Origin: Liolophura sinensis
Lineage: Eukaryota; Mollusca; Polyplacophora; Chitonida; Chitonidae
Reading direction: 5' to 3'
Length of the DNA: 51,000 nt
Assembly: GCF_032854445.1 (NCBI RefSeq)
Contig: NW_027018256.1
Coordinates: 1-51,000, forward strand
Positions 1-14,600 of the stretch are shown here, piece after piece; within the stretch, counting starts at the first letter, position 1, and each line of letters begins with the position of its first letter. The position numbers and the translations under genes were made by a program. The notes beneath the pieces are model-generated. The model did no database searches. It was given only the letters and a program-made list of their open reading frames with translations, and was not told where the DNA came from.

Positions 1-2683
1 TTTGTAACTGATGATGTTATTATAATGATTACAATATTCATCTTGTAACTGAATATGCTTATGTAATGATTACAATGTCCATTTTGCAACTGAGCATGCT
101 TTTATACTTACAATGTCCACCTTGTAACTGAACATGCTATTATAAAGATTACAATGTTCACCTTGTAACTAAACATGCTTTTATAATGATTACAATGTTC
201 ATCTTGTAATTGAACGTGCTAATATAATGAATACAATGTTTACTTTGTAACTGATGATGTTATTATAATGATTACAATATTCATCTTGTAAATGAATATG
301 ATAATGTAATGATTACAATGTTTATCTTGCAACTGAGCATGCTTGTATACTGATTACAATGTTCACTTTGCAACTGATGATGTTTTTATCATGATTACAA
401 TGTTCATCTTGTAACTGAACATGCTATTATGTCGATTACAATCTTCATCTTGCAACTGAGCATGTTTTTAAAATGATTACTATGTTCACCTTGTAACTGA
501 ACATGCTTTTATAATGATTACAGTGTTTATCTTGTAAGTCAACGAGCTAATATAATGAATACAATGCTTATGTTGTAACTGATGATGTTATTATAATGAT
601 TACAATATTCATCTTGTAAGTGAATATGCTAATGTAATGATTACAATGTCCAATTTGCAACTGAGCATGCTTGTATACTGATTACAATGTTCACCTTGAA
701 ACTGTTTACTTTTTATAATGATTACAATGTTCATCTTGTAACTGAACATGCAATTATAAGGATTACAATGTTCACTTTGTAACTGAACATGCTATTACAA
801 TGATTACATTGTTCACCTTGTAGCTGAGCACATTATTATAATGATTACAATGTTCATCTTGTAACTGAATATGCTATTGTAATGATTACAATGTCCATTT
901 TGCAACTGAGCATGGTTGTATACTGATTACAATTTTCACTTTGCAACTTATGATGTTTTTATAATGATTACAATGTTCACTTTTAAAGTGAACATGCAAT
1001 TATAAGGAATACAATGTTCATTTTGTAACTGAACATGCTTTTACAATGATTACATTGTTCACCTTGTAACTGAGCACATTATTATAATAATTACAATGTT
1101 CATCTTGTAAGTGAATATGCTAATGTAATGATTACAATATCCATTTTGCAACTGAGCATGCTTTTATACTGATTACAACGTTCACCTTGTAACTGATGAT
1201 GTTTTTATAATGATTACAATGTTCATCTTGTAACTACATATGCTATAACAATGATTACAATGTTCATTTTGTAATGAAATATGCTAATATAATGATTGCA
1301 ATATTCATTTTGTAACTGAGCATGCTATTATATTGATTACAATGGTGATTTTGTAACCGTTGACGCTATTATAATGATTACAATGTTTACTTTGTAACTG
1401 AGCATGCTATTACAATGATTACAATGTTCATCCTGTAACTGAACATGCTATTATGTCGATTACAATCTTTATCTTGCAACTGAGCATGATATTATAATGA
1501 TTACAATGTTCATCTTGTAATTGAACGTGCTAATATAATAAATACAATGTTCATTTTGTAACTGATGATGTTTATATAATGATTACAATATTCATCTTGT
1601 AACTAAATATGCTTATGTAATGATTACAATGTCCATTTTGCAACTGAGCATGCTTTTATACTTACAATGTCCACCTTGTAACTGAACATGCTATTATAAT
1701 GATTAGAATGTTCATCTTGTAACTGAGCATGTTTTTATAAGGATTACAATGTTCACCTTGTAACTGAACATGCTTTTATAATGATTACAATGTTCATCTT
1801 GTAATTGAACGTGCTAATATAATGAATACAATGTTTACTTTGTAACTAATGATGTTATTATAATGATTACAATATTTATCTTGTAAGTGAATATGCTAAT
1901 GTAATGATTACAATGTTTATCTTGCAACTGAGCATGCTTGTATACTGATTACAATGTTCACCTTGCAACTGATAATGTTTTTATAATGATTACAATGTTC
2001 ATCTTATAACTAAACATTCTATTATGTCGATTACAATCTCCATCTTGCAACTGAGCATGTTTTTAAAATGATTACTATGTTCACCTTGTAACTGAACATG
2101 CTTTTATAATGATTACAATGTTTATCTTGTAAGTGAACGAGCTAATATAATGAATACAATGTTTACATTGTAACTGATGATGTTATTATAATAATTACAA
2201 TATTCATCTTGTAAGTGAATATGCTAATGTAATGATTACAATGTCCATTTTGCAACTGAGCATGCTTGTATACTGATTACAATGTTCACCTTGTAACTGT
2301 TTATGTCTTTATAATGATTACAATGTTCATCTTGTAACTGAACATGCAATTATAAGGATTACAATGTTCACTTTGTAACTGAACATGCTATTACAATGAT
2401 TACATGGTTCACCTTGTAACTGAGCGCATTATTATAATGATTACAATGTTCATCTTGTAACTGAATATGCTATTGTAATGATTACAATGTCCATTTTGCA
2501 ACTGAGCATGCTTATATACTGATTACAATGTTCACCTTGCAACTGATGATGTTTTTATAATGATTACAATGGTGATTTTTAACCGTTGACGCTATTATAA
2601 TGATTACAATGTTCATCTTGTAACTGGGCATACTAGTGTAATAATTAAAATATTAATTTTGTAACTGAGCTTTCTATTATACT

Positions 2684-2724
2684 GATTACAATGTTCATCT
2701 TGTAACTGAACATGCTATTATAAT
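2684..2724. repeat. Exemplar 41-bp satellite monomer with overlapping dyads
   Basis: A clean monomer chosen as reference; the next one starts at 2725. It contains two overlapping inverted repeats that cannot fold at the same time: TTACAA (2686-2691) with TTGTAA (2700-2705), loop 8; and ATGTTCA (2691-2697) with TGAACAT (2707-2713), loop 9. The 41-bp period is close to four turns of B-DNA, so equivalent bases of adjacent monomers lie on nearly the same face of the helix. The dyads are seen in the sequence; any role as a protein-binding site or in nucleosome positioning is inference. Confidence 0.9.
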
Positions 2725-2929
2725 GATTACAATGTTCATGTTGTAACTGAGCATGCTATTATACGAATTACAATTTTCATCTTGTAATTGAGCATGCTAT
2801 TATAATGATTACATTGCTCATCTTATATTTGAGCATGCTATTTTAACTATTACAATGTTCATCTTGTAACTGGGCATGTTTTTATAATGATTACAATGTT
2901 CACCTTTTAACTGAGCACGCTATTGTAAT

Positions 2930-5770
2930 GATTTCAATGTTCTCCTTGTAACTGAGCACATTATTATAATGATTGCAATGTTCATCTTGTAACTGAATAT
3001 GCTATTGCAATGATTACAATGTCCATTTTGCAACTGAGCATGCTTGTATACTGATTACAATGTTCACCTAGGAACTGATGATGTTTTTATAATGATTACA
3101 ACGTTCATCTTGTAACTGAACATGCAATTATAAGGATTACAATGTTCACTTTGTAACTGAACATGCTATTACAATAATTACAATGTTCATCTTGTAACTG
3201 AACATGCTATTATGTCGATTACAATCTTTATCTTGCAACTGAGCATGTTATTATAATGATTAAAATGTTCATCTTGTAATTGAACGTGCTAATATATTGA
3301 ATACAATGTTCATTTTGTAACTGATGATGTTATTATAATGATTACAATATTCATCTTGTAACTAAATATGCTTATGTAATGATTACAATGTCCATTTTGC
3401 AACTGAGCATGCTTTTATACTTACAATGTCCACCTTGTAACTGAACATGCTATTATAATGATTAGAATGTTCATCTTGTAACTGAGCATGTTTTTATAAA
3501 GATTACAATGTTCACCTTGTAACTGAACATGCTTTTATAATGATTACAATGTTCATCTTGTAATTGAACGTGCTAATATAATGAATACAATGTTTACTTT
3601 GTAACTGATGATGTTATTATAATGATTACAATATTCATCTTGTAAGTGAATATGCTAATGTAATGATTACAATGTTTATCTTACAACTGAGCATGCTTGT
3701 AAACTGATTACAATGTTCACCTTGCAACTGATGATGTTTTTATAATGATTACAATGTTCATCTTATAACTGAACATGCTATTATGTCGATTACAATCTTC
3801 ATCTTGCAACTGAGCATGTTTTTAAAATGATTACTATGTTCACCTTGTAACTGAACATGCTTTTATAATGATTACAATGTCTATCTTGTAAGTGAACGAG
3901 CTAATATAATGAATACAATGCTTATGTTGTAACTGATGATGTTATTATAATGATTACAATATTCATCTTGTAAGTGAATATGCTAATAAAATGATTACAA
4001 TGTCCATTTTGCAACTGAGCATGCTTGTATACTGATTACAATGTTCACCTTGTAACTGTTTGTGTTTTTATAATGACTACAATGTTCATCTTATAACTGA
4101 ACATGCAATTATAAGGATTACAATGTTCACTTTGTAACTGAACATGCTATTACAATGATTACATTGTTCACCTTGTAACTGAGCGCATTATTATAATGAT
4201 TACAATGTTCATCTTGTAACTGAATATGCTATTGTAATGATTACAATGTCCATTTTGCAACTGAGCATGCTTGTTTACTGATTACAATGTTCACCTTGCA
4301 ACTGATGATGTTTTTATAATGATTACAATGTTCACTTTGTAACTGAACATGCTATTACAATGATTACAATGTTCATCTTGTAACTGAACATGCTATTATG
4401 TCGATTACAGTCTTCATCTTGTAACTGAAAATGATATTTTAATGATTACAATGTTTATCTTGCAACTGAGCACGCTATTGTAATGATTTCAATGTTCTCC
4501 TTGTAACTGAGCACATTATTATAATGATTGCAATGTTCATCTTGTAACTGAATATGCTATTGCAATGATTACAATGTCCATTTTGCAACTGAGCATGCTT
4601 GTATACTGATTACAATGTTCACCTAGGAACTGATGATGTTTTTATAATGATTACAACGTTCATCTTGTAACTGAACATGCAATTATAAGGATTACAATGT
4701 TCACTTTGTAACTGAACATGCTATTACAATAATTACAATGTTCATCTTGTAACTGAACATGCTATTATGTCGATTACAATCTTTATCTTGCAACTGAGCA
4801 TGTTATTATAATGATTACAATGTTCATCTTGTAATTGAACGCGCTAATATATTGAATACAATGTTCATTTTGTAACTGATGATGTTATTATAATGATTAC
4901 AATATTCATCTTGTAACTAAATATGCTTATGTAATGATTACAATGTCCATTTTGCAACTGAGCATGCTTTTATACTTACAATGTCCACCTTGTAACTGAA
5001 CATGCTATTATAATGATTAGAATGTTCATCTTGTAACTGAGCATGTTTTTTTAAAGATTACAATGTTCACCTTGTAACTGAACATGCTTTTATAATGATT
5101 ACAATGTTCATCTTGTAATTAAACGTGCTAATATAATGAATACAATGTTTACTTTGTAACTGATGATGTTATTATAATGATTACAATATTCATCTTGTAA
5201 GTGAATATGCTAATGTAATGATTACAATGTTTATCTTACAACTGAGCATGCTTGTATACTGATTACAATGTTCACCTTGCAACTGATGATGTTTTTATAA
5301 TGATTACAATGATCATCTTATAACTGAACATGCTATTATGTCGATTACAATCTTCATCTTGCAACTGAGCATGTTTTTAAAATGATTACTATGTTCACCT
5401 TGTAACTGAACATGCTTTTATAATGATTACAATGTCTATCTTGTAAGTGAACGAGCTAATATAATGAATACAATGCTTATGTTGTAACTGATGATGTTAT
5501 TATAATGATTACAATATTCATCTTGTAAGTGAATATGCTAATAAAATGATTACAATGTCCATTTTGCAACTGAGCATGCTTGTATACTGATTACAATGTT
5601 CACCTTGTAACTGTTTGTGTTTTTATAATGACTACAATGTTCATCTTATAACTGAACATGCAATTATAAGGATTACAATGTTCACTTTGTAACTGAACAT
5701 GCTATTACAATGATTACATTGTTCACCTTGTAACTGAGCGCATTATTATAATGATTACAATGTTCATCTT
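2930..5770. repeat. Tandem pair of 1.556-kb higher-order repeats, unit 1
   Basis: Two adjacent copies about 1,556 bp apart: CCTAGGAACTG near 3068 and 4621, the ATTTCAATGTTCTCC monomer near 2930 and 4485, and TAAGTGAACGAGC at 3890 and 5446. The length fits 38 monomers of which one is the 37-bp short form (37 x 41 + 37 = 1,554). Copies differ by few substitutions, for example GAACGTGC against GAACGCGC. The same pair stands at the same place in units 2 and 3, so it is older than the mega-unit amplification. Confidence 0.85.
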
Positions 5771-8700
5771 GTAAGTGAATATGCTAATGTAATGATTACA
5801 ATATCCATTTTGCAACTGAGCATGCTTTTATACTGATTACAATGTTCACCTTGTAACTGATGATGTTTTTATAATGATTAAAATGTTCATCTTGTAACTA
5901 CATATGCTATAATAATGATTACAATGTTCATCTTGTAACTACATATGCTAATATAATAATTGCAATATTCATTTTGTAACTGAGCATGCTATTATATTGA
6001 TTACAATGGTGATTTTGTAACCGTTGACGCTATTATAATGTTACAATGTTTACTTTGTAACTGAACATGCTATTACAATGATTACAATGTTCATCTTGTA
6101 ACTGAACATGCTATTATGTCGATTACAATCTTCATCTTGTAACTGAAAATGATATTATAATGATTACAATGTTTATCTTGCAACTGAGCATGCTATTATA
6201 ATGATTACTTTGCTCATCTTGTATTTGAGCATGCTATTTTAACTATTACAATGTTCATCTTGTAACTGGGCATGTTTTTATAATGATTACAATGTTCACC
6301 TTGTAACTGAGCACGCTATTGTAATGATTTCAATGTTCTCCTTGTAACTGAGCACATTATTATAATGATTGCAATGTTCATCTTGTAACTGAATATGCTA
6401 TTGCAATGATTACAATGTCCATTTTGCAACTGAGCAGGCTTGTATACTGATTACAATGTTCATCTAGGAACTGATGATGTTTTTATAATGATTACAACGT
6501 TCATCTTGTAACTGAACATGCAATTATAAGGATTACAATGTTCACTTTGTAACTGAACATGCTATTACAATGATTACAATGTTCATCTTGTAACTGAACA
6601 TGCTATTATGTCGATTACAATCTTTATCTTGCAACTGAGCATGTTATTATAATGATTACAATGTTCATCTTGTAATTGAACGTGCTAATATATTGAATAC
6701 AATGTTCATTTTGTAACTGATGATGTTATTATAATGATTACAATATTCATCTTGTAACTAAATATGCTTATGTAATGATTACAATGTTTATCTTGCAACT
6801 GAGCATGCTTGTATACTGATTACAATGTTCACCTTGCAACTGATAATGTTTTTATAATGATTACAATGTTCATCTTATAACTAAACATGCTATTATGTCG
6901 ATTACAATCTTCATCTTGCAACTGAGCATGTTTTTAAAATGATTACTATGTTCACCTTGTAACTGAACATGCTTTTATTATGATTACAATGTTTATCTTG
7001 TAAGTGAACGAGCTAATATAATGAATACAATGTTTACATTGTAACTGATGATGTTATTATAATAATTACAATATTCATCTTGTAAGTGAATATGCTAATG
7101 TAATGATTACAATGTCCATTTTGCAACTGAGCATGCTTGTATACTGATTACAATGTTCACCTTGTAACTGTTTATGTCTTTATAATGATTACAATGTTCA
7201 TCTTGTAACTGAACATGCAATTATAAGGATTACAATGTTCACTTTGTAACTGAACATGCTATTACAATGATTACATGGTTCACCTTGTAACTGAGCGCAT
7301 TTTTATAATGATTACAATGTTCATCTTGTAACTGAATATGCTATTGTAATGATTACAATGTCCATTTTGCAACTGAGCATGATTATATACTGATTACAAT
7401 GTTCACCTTGCAACTGATGATGTTTTTATAATGATTACAATGGTGATTTTGTAACCGTTGGCGCTATTATAATGATTACAATGTTTACTTTGTAACTGAA
7501 CATGCTATTACAATGATTACAATGTTCATCTTGTAACTGGGCATACTAGTGTAATAATTAAAATAATAATTTTGTAACTGAGCATGCTATTATACTGATT
7601 ACAATGTTCATCTTGTAACTGAACATGCTATTATAATGATTACAATGTTGATGTTGTAACTGAACATGCTATTATACGAATTACAATTTTCATCTTGTAA
7701 TTGAGCATGCTATTATTATGATTACATTGCTCATCTTGTATTTGAGCATGCTATTTTAACTATTACAATGTTCATCTTGTAACTGGGCATGTTTTTATAA
7801 TGATTACAATGTTTACCTTTTAACTGAGCACGCTATTGTAATGATTTCAATGTTCTCCTTGTAACTGAGCACATTATTATAATGATTGCAATGTTCATCT
7901 TGTAACTGAATATGCTATTGCAATGATTACAATGTCCATTTTGCAACTGAGCATGCTTGTATACTGATTACAATGTTCACCTAGGAACTGATGATGTTTT
8001 TATAATGATTACAACGTTCATCTTGTAACTGAACATGCAATTATAAGGATTACAATGTTCACTTTGTAACTGAACATGCTATTACAATGATTACAATGTT
8101 CATCTTGTAACTGAACATGCTATTATGTCGATTACAATCTTTATCTTGCAACTGAGCATGTTATTATAATAATTACAATGTTCATCTTGTAATTGAACGT
8201 GCTAATATATTGAATACAATGTTCATTTTGTAACTGATGATGTTATTATAATGATTACAATATTCATCTTGTAACTAAATATGCTTATGTAATGATTACA
8301 ATGTCCATTTTGCAACTGAGCATGCTTTTATACTTACAATGTCCACCTTGTAACTGAACATGCTATTATAATGATTAGAATGTTCATCTTGTAACTGAGC
8401 ATGTTTTTATAAAGATTACAATGTTCACCTTGTTACTGAACATGCTTTTATAATGATTACAATGTTCATCTTGTAATTGAACGTGCTAATATAATGAATA
8501 CAATGTTTACTTTGAAACTGATGATGTTATTATAATAATTACAATATTCATCTTGTAAGTGAATATGCTATTGTAATGATTACAATGTCCATTTTGCAAC
8601 TGAGCATGCTTGTTTACTGATTACAATGTTCACCTTGCAACTGATGATGTTTTTAAAATGATTACAATGTTCACTTTGTAACTGAACATGCTATTACAAT

Positions 8701-11600
8701 GATTACAATGTTCATCTTGTAACTGAACATGCTATTACAATGATTACATTGTTCACCTTGTAACTGAGCACATTATTATAATGATTACAATGTTCATCTT
8801 GTAACTGAATATGCTAATGTAATGATTACAATATCCATTTTGCAACTGAGCATGCTTTTATACTGATTACAATGTTCACCTTGTAACTGATGATGTTTTT
8901 ATAATGATTAAAATGTTCATCTTGTAACTACATATGCTATAATAATGATTACAATGTTCATCTTGTAACTACATATGCTAATATAATAATTGCAATATTC
9001 ATTTTGTAACTGAGCATGCTATTATATTGATTACAATGGTGATTTTGTAACCGTTGACGCTATTATAATGTTACAATGTTTACTTTGTAACTGAACATGC
9101 TATTACAATGATTACAATGTTCATCTTGTAACTGAACATGCTATTATGTCGATTACAATCTTCATCTTGTAACTGAAAATGATATTATAATGATTACAAT
9201 GTTTATCTTGCAACTGAGCATGCTATTATAATGATTACTTTGCTCATCTTGTATTTGAGCCTGCTATTTTAACTATTACAATGTTCATCTTGTAACTGGG
9301 CATGTTTTTATAATGATTACAATGTTCACCTTGTAACTGAGCACGCTATTGTAATGATTTCAATGTTCTCCTTGTAACTGAGCACATTATTATAATGATT
9401 GCAATGTTCATCTTGTAACTGAATATGCTATTGCAATGATTACAATGTCCATTTTGCAACTGAGCAGGCTTGTATACTGATTACAATGTTCATCTAGGAA
9501 CTGATGATGTTTTTATAATGATTACAACGTTCATCTTGTAACTGAACATGCAATTATAAGGATTACAATGTTCACTTTGTAACTGAACATGCTATTACAA
9601 TGATTACAATGTTCATCTTGTAACTGAACATGCTATTATGTCGATTACAATCTTTATCTTGCAACTGAGCATGTTATTATAATGATTACAATGTTCATCT
9701 TGTAATTGAACGTGCTAATATATTGAATACAATGTTCATTTTGTAACTGATGATGTTATTATAATGATTACAATATTCATCTTGTAACTAAATATGCTTA
9801 TGTAATGATTACAATGTTTATCTTGCAACTGAGCATGCTTGTATACTGATTACAATGTTCACCTTGCAACTGATAATGTTTTTATAATGATTACAATGTT
9901 CATCTTATAACTAAACATGCTATTATGTCGATTACAATATTCATCTTGCAACTGAGCATGTTTTTAAAATGATTACTATGTTCACCTTGTAACTGAACAT
10001 GCTTTTATAATGATTACAATGTTTATCTTGTAAGTGAACGAGCTAATATAATGAATACAATGTTTACATTGTAACTGATGATGTTATTATAATAATTACA
10101 ATATTCATCTTGTAAGTGAATATGCTAATGTAATGATTACAATGTCCATTTTGCAACTGAGCATGCTTGTATACTGATTACAATGTTCACCTTGTAACTG
10201 TTTATGTCTTTATAATGATTACAATGTTCATCTTGTAACTGAACATGCAATTATAAGGATTACAATGTTCACTTTGTAACTGAACATGCTATTACAATGA
10301 TTACATGGTTCACCTTGTAACTGAGCGCATTTTTATAATGATTACAATGTTCATCTTGTAACTGAATATGCTATTGTAATGATTACAATGTCCATTTTGC
10401 AACTGAGCATGATTATATACTGATTACAATGTTCACCTTGCAACTGATGATGTTTTTATAATGATTACAATGGTGATTTTGTAACCGTTGGCGCTATTAT
10501 AATGATTACAATGTTTACTTTGTAACTGAACATGCTATTACAATGATTACAATGTTCATCTTGTAACTGGGCATACTAGTGTAATAATTAAAATAATAAT
10601 TTTGTAACTGAGCATGCTGTTATACTGATTACAATGTTCATCTTGTAACTGAACATGCTATTATAATGATTACAATGTTGATGTTGTAACTGAACATGCT
10701 ATTATACGAATTACAATTTTCATCTTGTAATTGAGCATGCTATTATTATGATTACATTGCTCATCTTGTATTTGAGCATGCTATTTTAACTATTACAATG
10801 TTCATCTTGTAACTGGGCATGTTTTTATAATGATTACAATGTTCACCTTTTAACTGAGCACGCTATTGTAATGATTTCAATGTTCTCCTTGTAACTGAGC
10901 ACATTATTATAATGATTGCAATGTTCATCTTGTAACTGAATATGCTATTGCAATGATTACAATGTCCATTTTGCAACTGAGCATGCCTGTATACTGATTA
11001 CAATGTTCACCTAGGAACTGATGATGTTTTTATAATGATTACAACGTTCATCTTGTAACTGAACATGCAATTATAAGGATTACAATGTTCACTTTGTAAC
11101 TGAACATGCTATTACAATGATTACAATGTTCATCTTGTAACTGAACATGCTATTATGTCGATTACAATCTTTATCTTGCAACTGAGCATGTTATTATAAT
11201 GATTACAATGTTCATCTTGTAATTGAACGTGCTAATATATTGAATACAATGTTCATTTTGTAACTGATGATGTTATTATAATGATTACAATATTCATCTT
11301 GTAACTAAATATGCTTATGTAATGATTACAATGTCCATTTTGCAACTGAGCATGCTTTTATACTTACAATGTCCACCTTGTAACTGAACATGCTATTATA
11401 ATGATTAGAATGTTCATCTTGTAACTGAGCATGTTTTTATAAAGATTACAATGATCACCTTGTTACTGAACATGCTTTTATAATGATTACAATGTTCATC
11501 TTGTAATTGAACGTGCTAATATAATGAATACAACGTTTACTTTGTAACTGATGATGTTATTATAATAATTACAATATTCATCTTGTAAGTGAATATGCTA
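5700..11600. repeat. 3,030-bp direct duplication private to mega-unit 1
   Basis: About 2.87 kb (5700-8570) recurs at 8730-11600 with a constant offset of 3,030: for example ATATCCATTT at 5801 and 8831, TTGTAACTGGGCATACTAGT at 7531 and 10561, ATGTTTTTATAAAGATT at 8401 and 11431. Only scattered substitutions separate the copies, such as GAGCCTGC near 9260 and AATGATCACC near 11450. Units 2 and 3 have a single copy, so this is a later local duplication, most simply by unequal exchange. Confidence 0.88.
8570..8730. repeat. Joint between the two copies of the 3-kb duplication
   Basis: Four monomers between the duplicated blocks. They read GCTTGTTTACTG and TTTTTAAAATGATTAC, the order found in units 2 (about 20810-20860) and 3 (about 35580-35630) just before the homologous block. 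The joint therefore preserves monomers that are missing in front of the first copy near 5760. Confidence 0.65.
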
Positions 11601-14600
11601 ATGTAATGATTACAATGTTTATCTTGCAACTGAGCATGCTTGTATACTGATTACAATGTTCACCTTGCAACTGATGATGTTTTTATAATGATTACAATGT
11701 TCATCTTATAACTGAACATGCTATTATGTCGATTACAATCTTCATCTTGCAACTGAGCATGTTTTTAAAATGATTACTATGTTCACCTTGTAACTGAACA
11801 TGCTTTTATTATGATTACAATGTTTATCTTGTAAGTCAACGAGCTAATATAATGAATACAATGCTTATGTTGTAACTGATGATGTTATTATAATGATTAC
11901 AATATTCATCTTGTAAGTAAATATACTAATAAAATGATTACAATGTCCATTTTGCAACTGAGCATGCTTGTATACTGATTACAATGTTCACCTTGTAACT
12001 GTTTATGTTTTTATAATGACTACAATGTTCATCTTATAACTGAACATGCAATTATAAGGATTACAATGTTCACTTTGTAACTGAACATGCTATTACAATG
12101 ATTACATTGTTCACCTTGTAACTGAGCGCATTATTATAATGATTACAATGTTCATCTTGTAACTGAATATGCTATTGTAATGATTACAATGTCCATTTTG
12201 CAACTGAGCATGCTTGTATACTGATTACAATGTTCACCTTGCAACTGATGATGTTTTTATAATGATTACAATGTTCACTTTGTAACTGAACATGCTATTA
12301 CAATAATTACAATGTTCATCTTGTAACTGAACATGCTATTATGTCGATTACAATCTTCATCTTGCAACTGAGCATGATATTATAATGATTACAATGTTCA
12401 TCTTGTAATTGAACGTGCTAATATAATGAATACATTGTTCATTTTGTAGCTGATGATGTTATTATAATGATTACAATATTCATCTTGTAACTGAATATGC
12501 TTATGTAATGATTACAATGTCCATTTTGCAACTGAGCATGCTTTTATATTTACAATGTCCACCTTGTAACTGAACATGCTATTATAAAGATTACAATGTT
12601 CACCTTGTAACTAAACATGCTTTTATAATGATTACAATGTTCATCTTGTAATTGAACGTGCTAATATAATGAATACAATGTTTACTTTGTAACTGATGAT
12701 GTTATTATAATGATTACAATATTCATCTTGTAAATGAATATGCTAATGTAATGATTACAATGTTTATCTTGCAACTGAGCATGCTTGTATACTGATTACA
12801 ATGTTCACTTTGCAACTGATGATGTTTTTATCATGATTACAATGTTCATCTTGTAACTGAACATGCTATTATGTCGATTACAATCTTCATCTTGCAACTG
12901 AGCATGTTTTTAAAATGATTACTATGTTCACCTTGTAACTGAACATGTTTTTATAATGATTACAGTGTTTATCTTGTAAGTCAACGAGCTAATATAATGA
13001 ATACAATGCTTATGTTGTAACTGATGATGTTATTATAATGATTACAATATTCATCTTGTAAGTGAATATGCTAATGTAATGATTACAATGTCCATTTTGC
13101 AACTGAGCATGCTTGTATACTGATTACAATGTTCACCTTGAAACTGTTTACTTTTTATAATGATTACAATGTTCATCTTGTAACTGAACATGCAATTATA
13201 AGGATTACAATGTTCACTTTGTAACTGAACATGCTATTACAATGATTACATTGTTCACCTTGTAGCTGAGCACATTATTATAATGATTACAATGTTCATC
13301 TTGTAACTGAATATGCTATTGTAATGATTACAATGTCCATTTTGCAACTGAGCATGGTTGTATACTGATTACAATTTTCACTTTGCAACTTATGATGTTT
13401 TTATAATGATTACAATGTTCACTTTTAAAGTGAACATGCAATTATAAGGAATACAATGTTCATTTTGTAACTGAACATGCTTTTACAATGATTACATTGT
13501 TCACCTTGTAACTGAGCACATTATTATAATAATTACAATGTTCATCTTGTAAGTGAATATGCTAATGTAATGATTACAATATCCATTTTGCAACTGAGCA
13601 TGCTTTTATACTGATTACAATGTTCACCTTGTAACTGATGATGTTTTTATAATGATTACAATGTTCATCTTGTAACTACATATGCTATAACAATGATTAC
13701 AATGTTCATCTTGTAATGAAATATGCTAATATAATGATTGCAATATTCATTTTGTAACTGAGCATGCTATTATATTGATTACAATGGTGATTTTGTAACC
13801 GTTGACGCTATTATAATGATTACAATGTTTACTTTGTAACTGAGCATGCTATTACAATGATTACAATGTTCATCCTGTAACTGAACATGCTATTATGTCG
13901 ATTACAATCTTTATCTTGCAACTGAGCATGATATTATAATGATTACAATGTTCATCTTGTAATTGAACGTGCTAATATAATGAATACAATGTTCATTTTG
14001 TAACTGATGATGTTTATATAATGATTACAATATTCATCTTGTAACTAAATATGCTTATGTAATGATTACAATGTCCATTTTGCAACTGAGCATGCTTTTA
14101 TACTTACAATGTCCACCTTGTAACTGAACATGCTATTATAATGATTACAATGTTCATCTTGTAACTGAGCATGTTTTTATAAAGATTACAATGTTCACCT
14201 TGTAACTGAACATGCTTTTATAATGATTACAATGTTCATCTTGTAATTGAACGTGCTAATATAATGAATACAATGTTTACTTTGTAACTGATGATGTTAT
14301 TATAATGATTACAATATTTATCTTGTAAGTGAATATGCTAATGTAATGATTACAATGTTTATCTTGCAACTGAGCATGCTTGTATACTGATTACAATGTT
14401 CACCTTGCAACTGATGATGTTTTTATAATGATTACAATGTTCATCTTATAACTGAACATGCTATTATGTCGATTACAATCTTCATCTTGCAACTGAGCAT
14501 GTTTTTAAAATGATTACTATGTTCACCTTGTAACTGAACATGCTTTTATAATGATTACAATGTCTATCTTGTAAGTGAACGAGCTAATATAATGAATACA

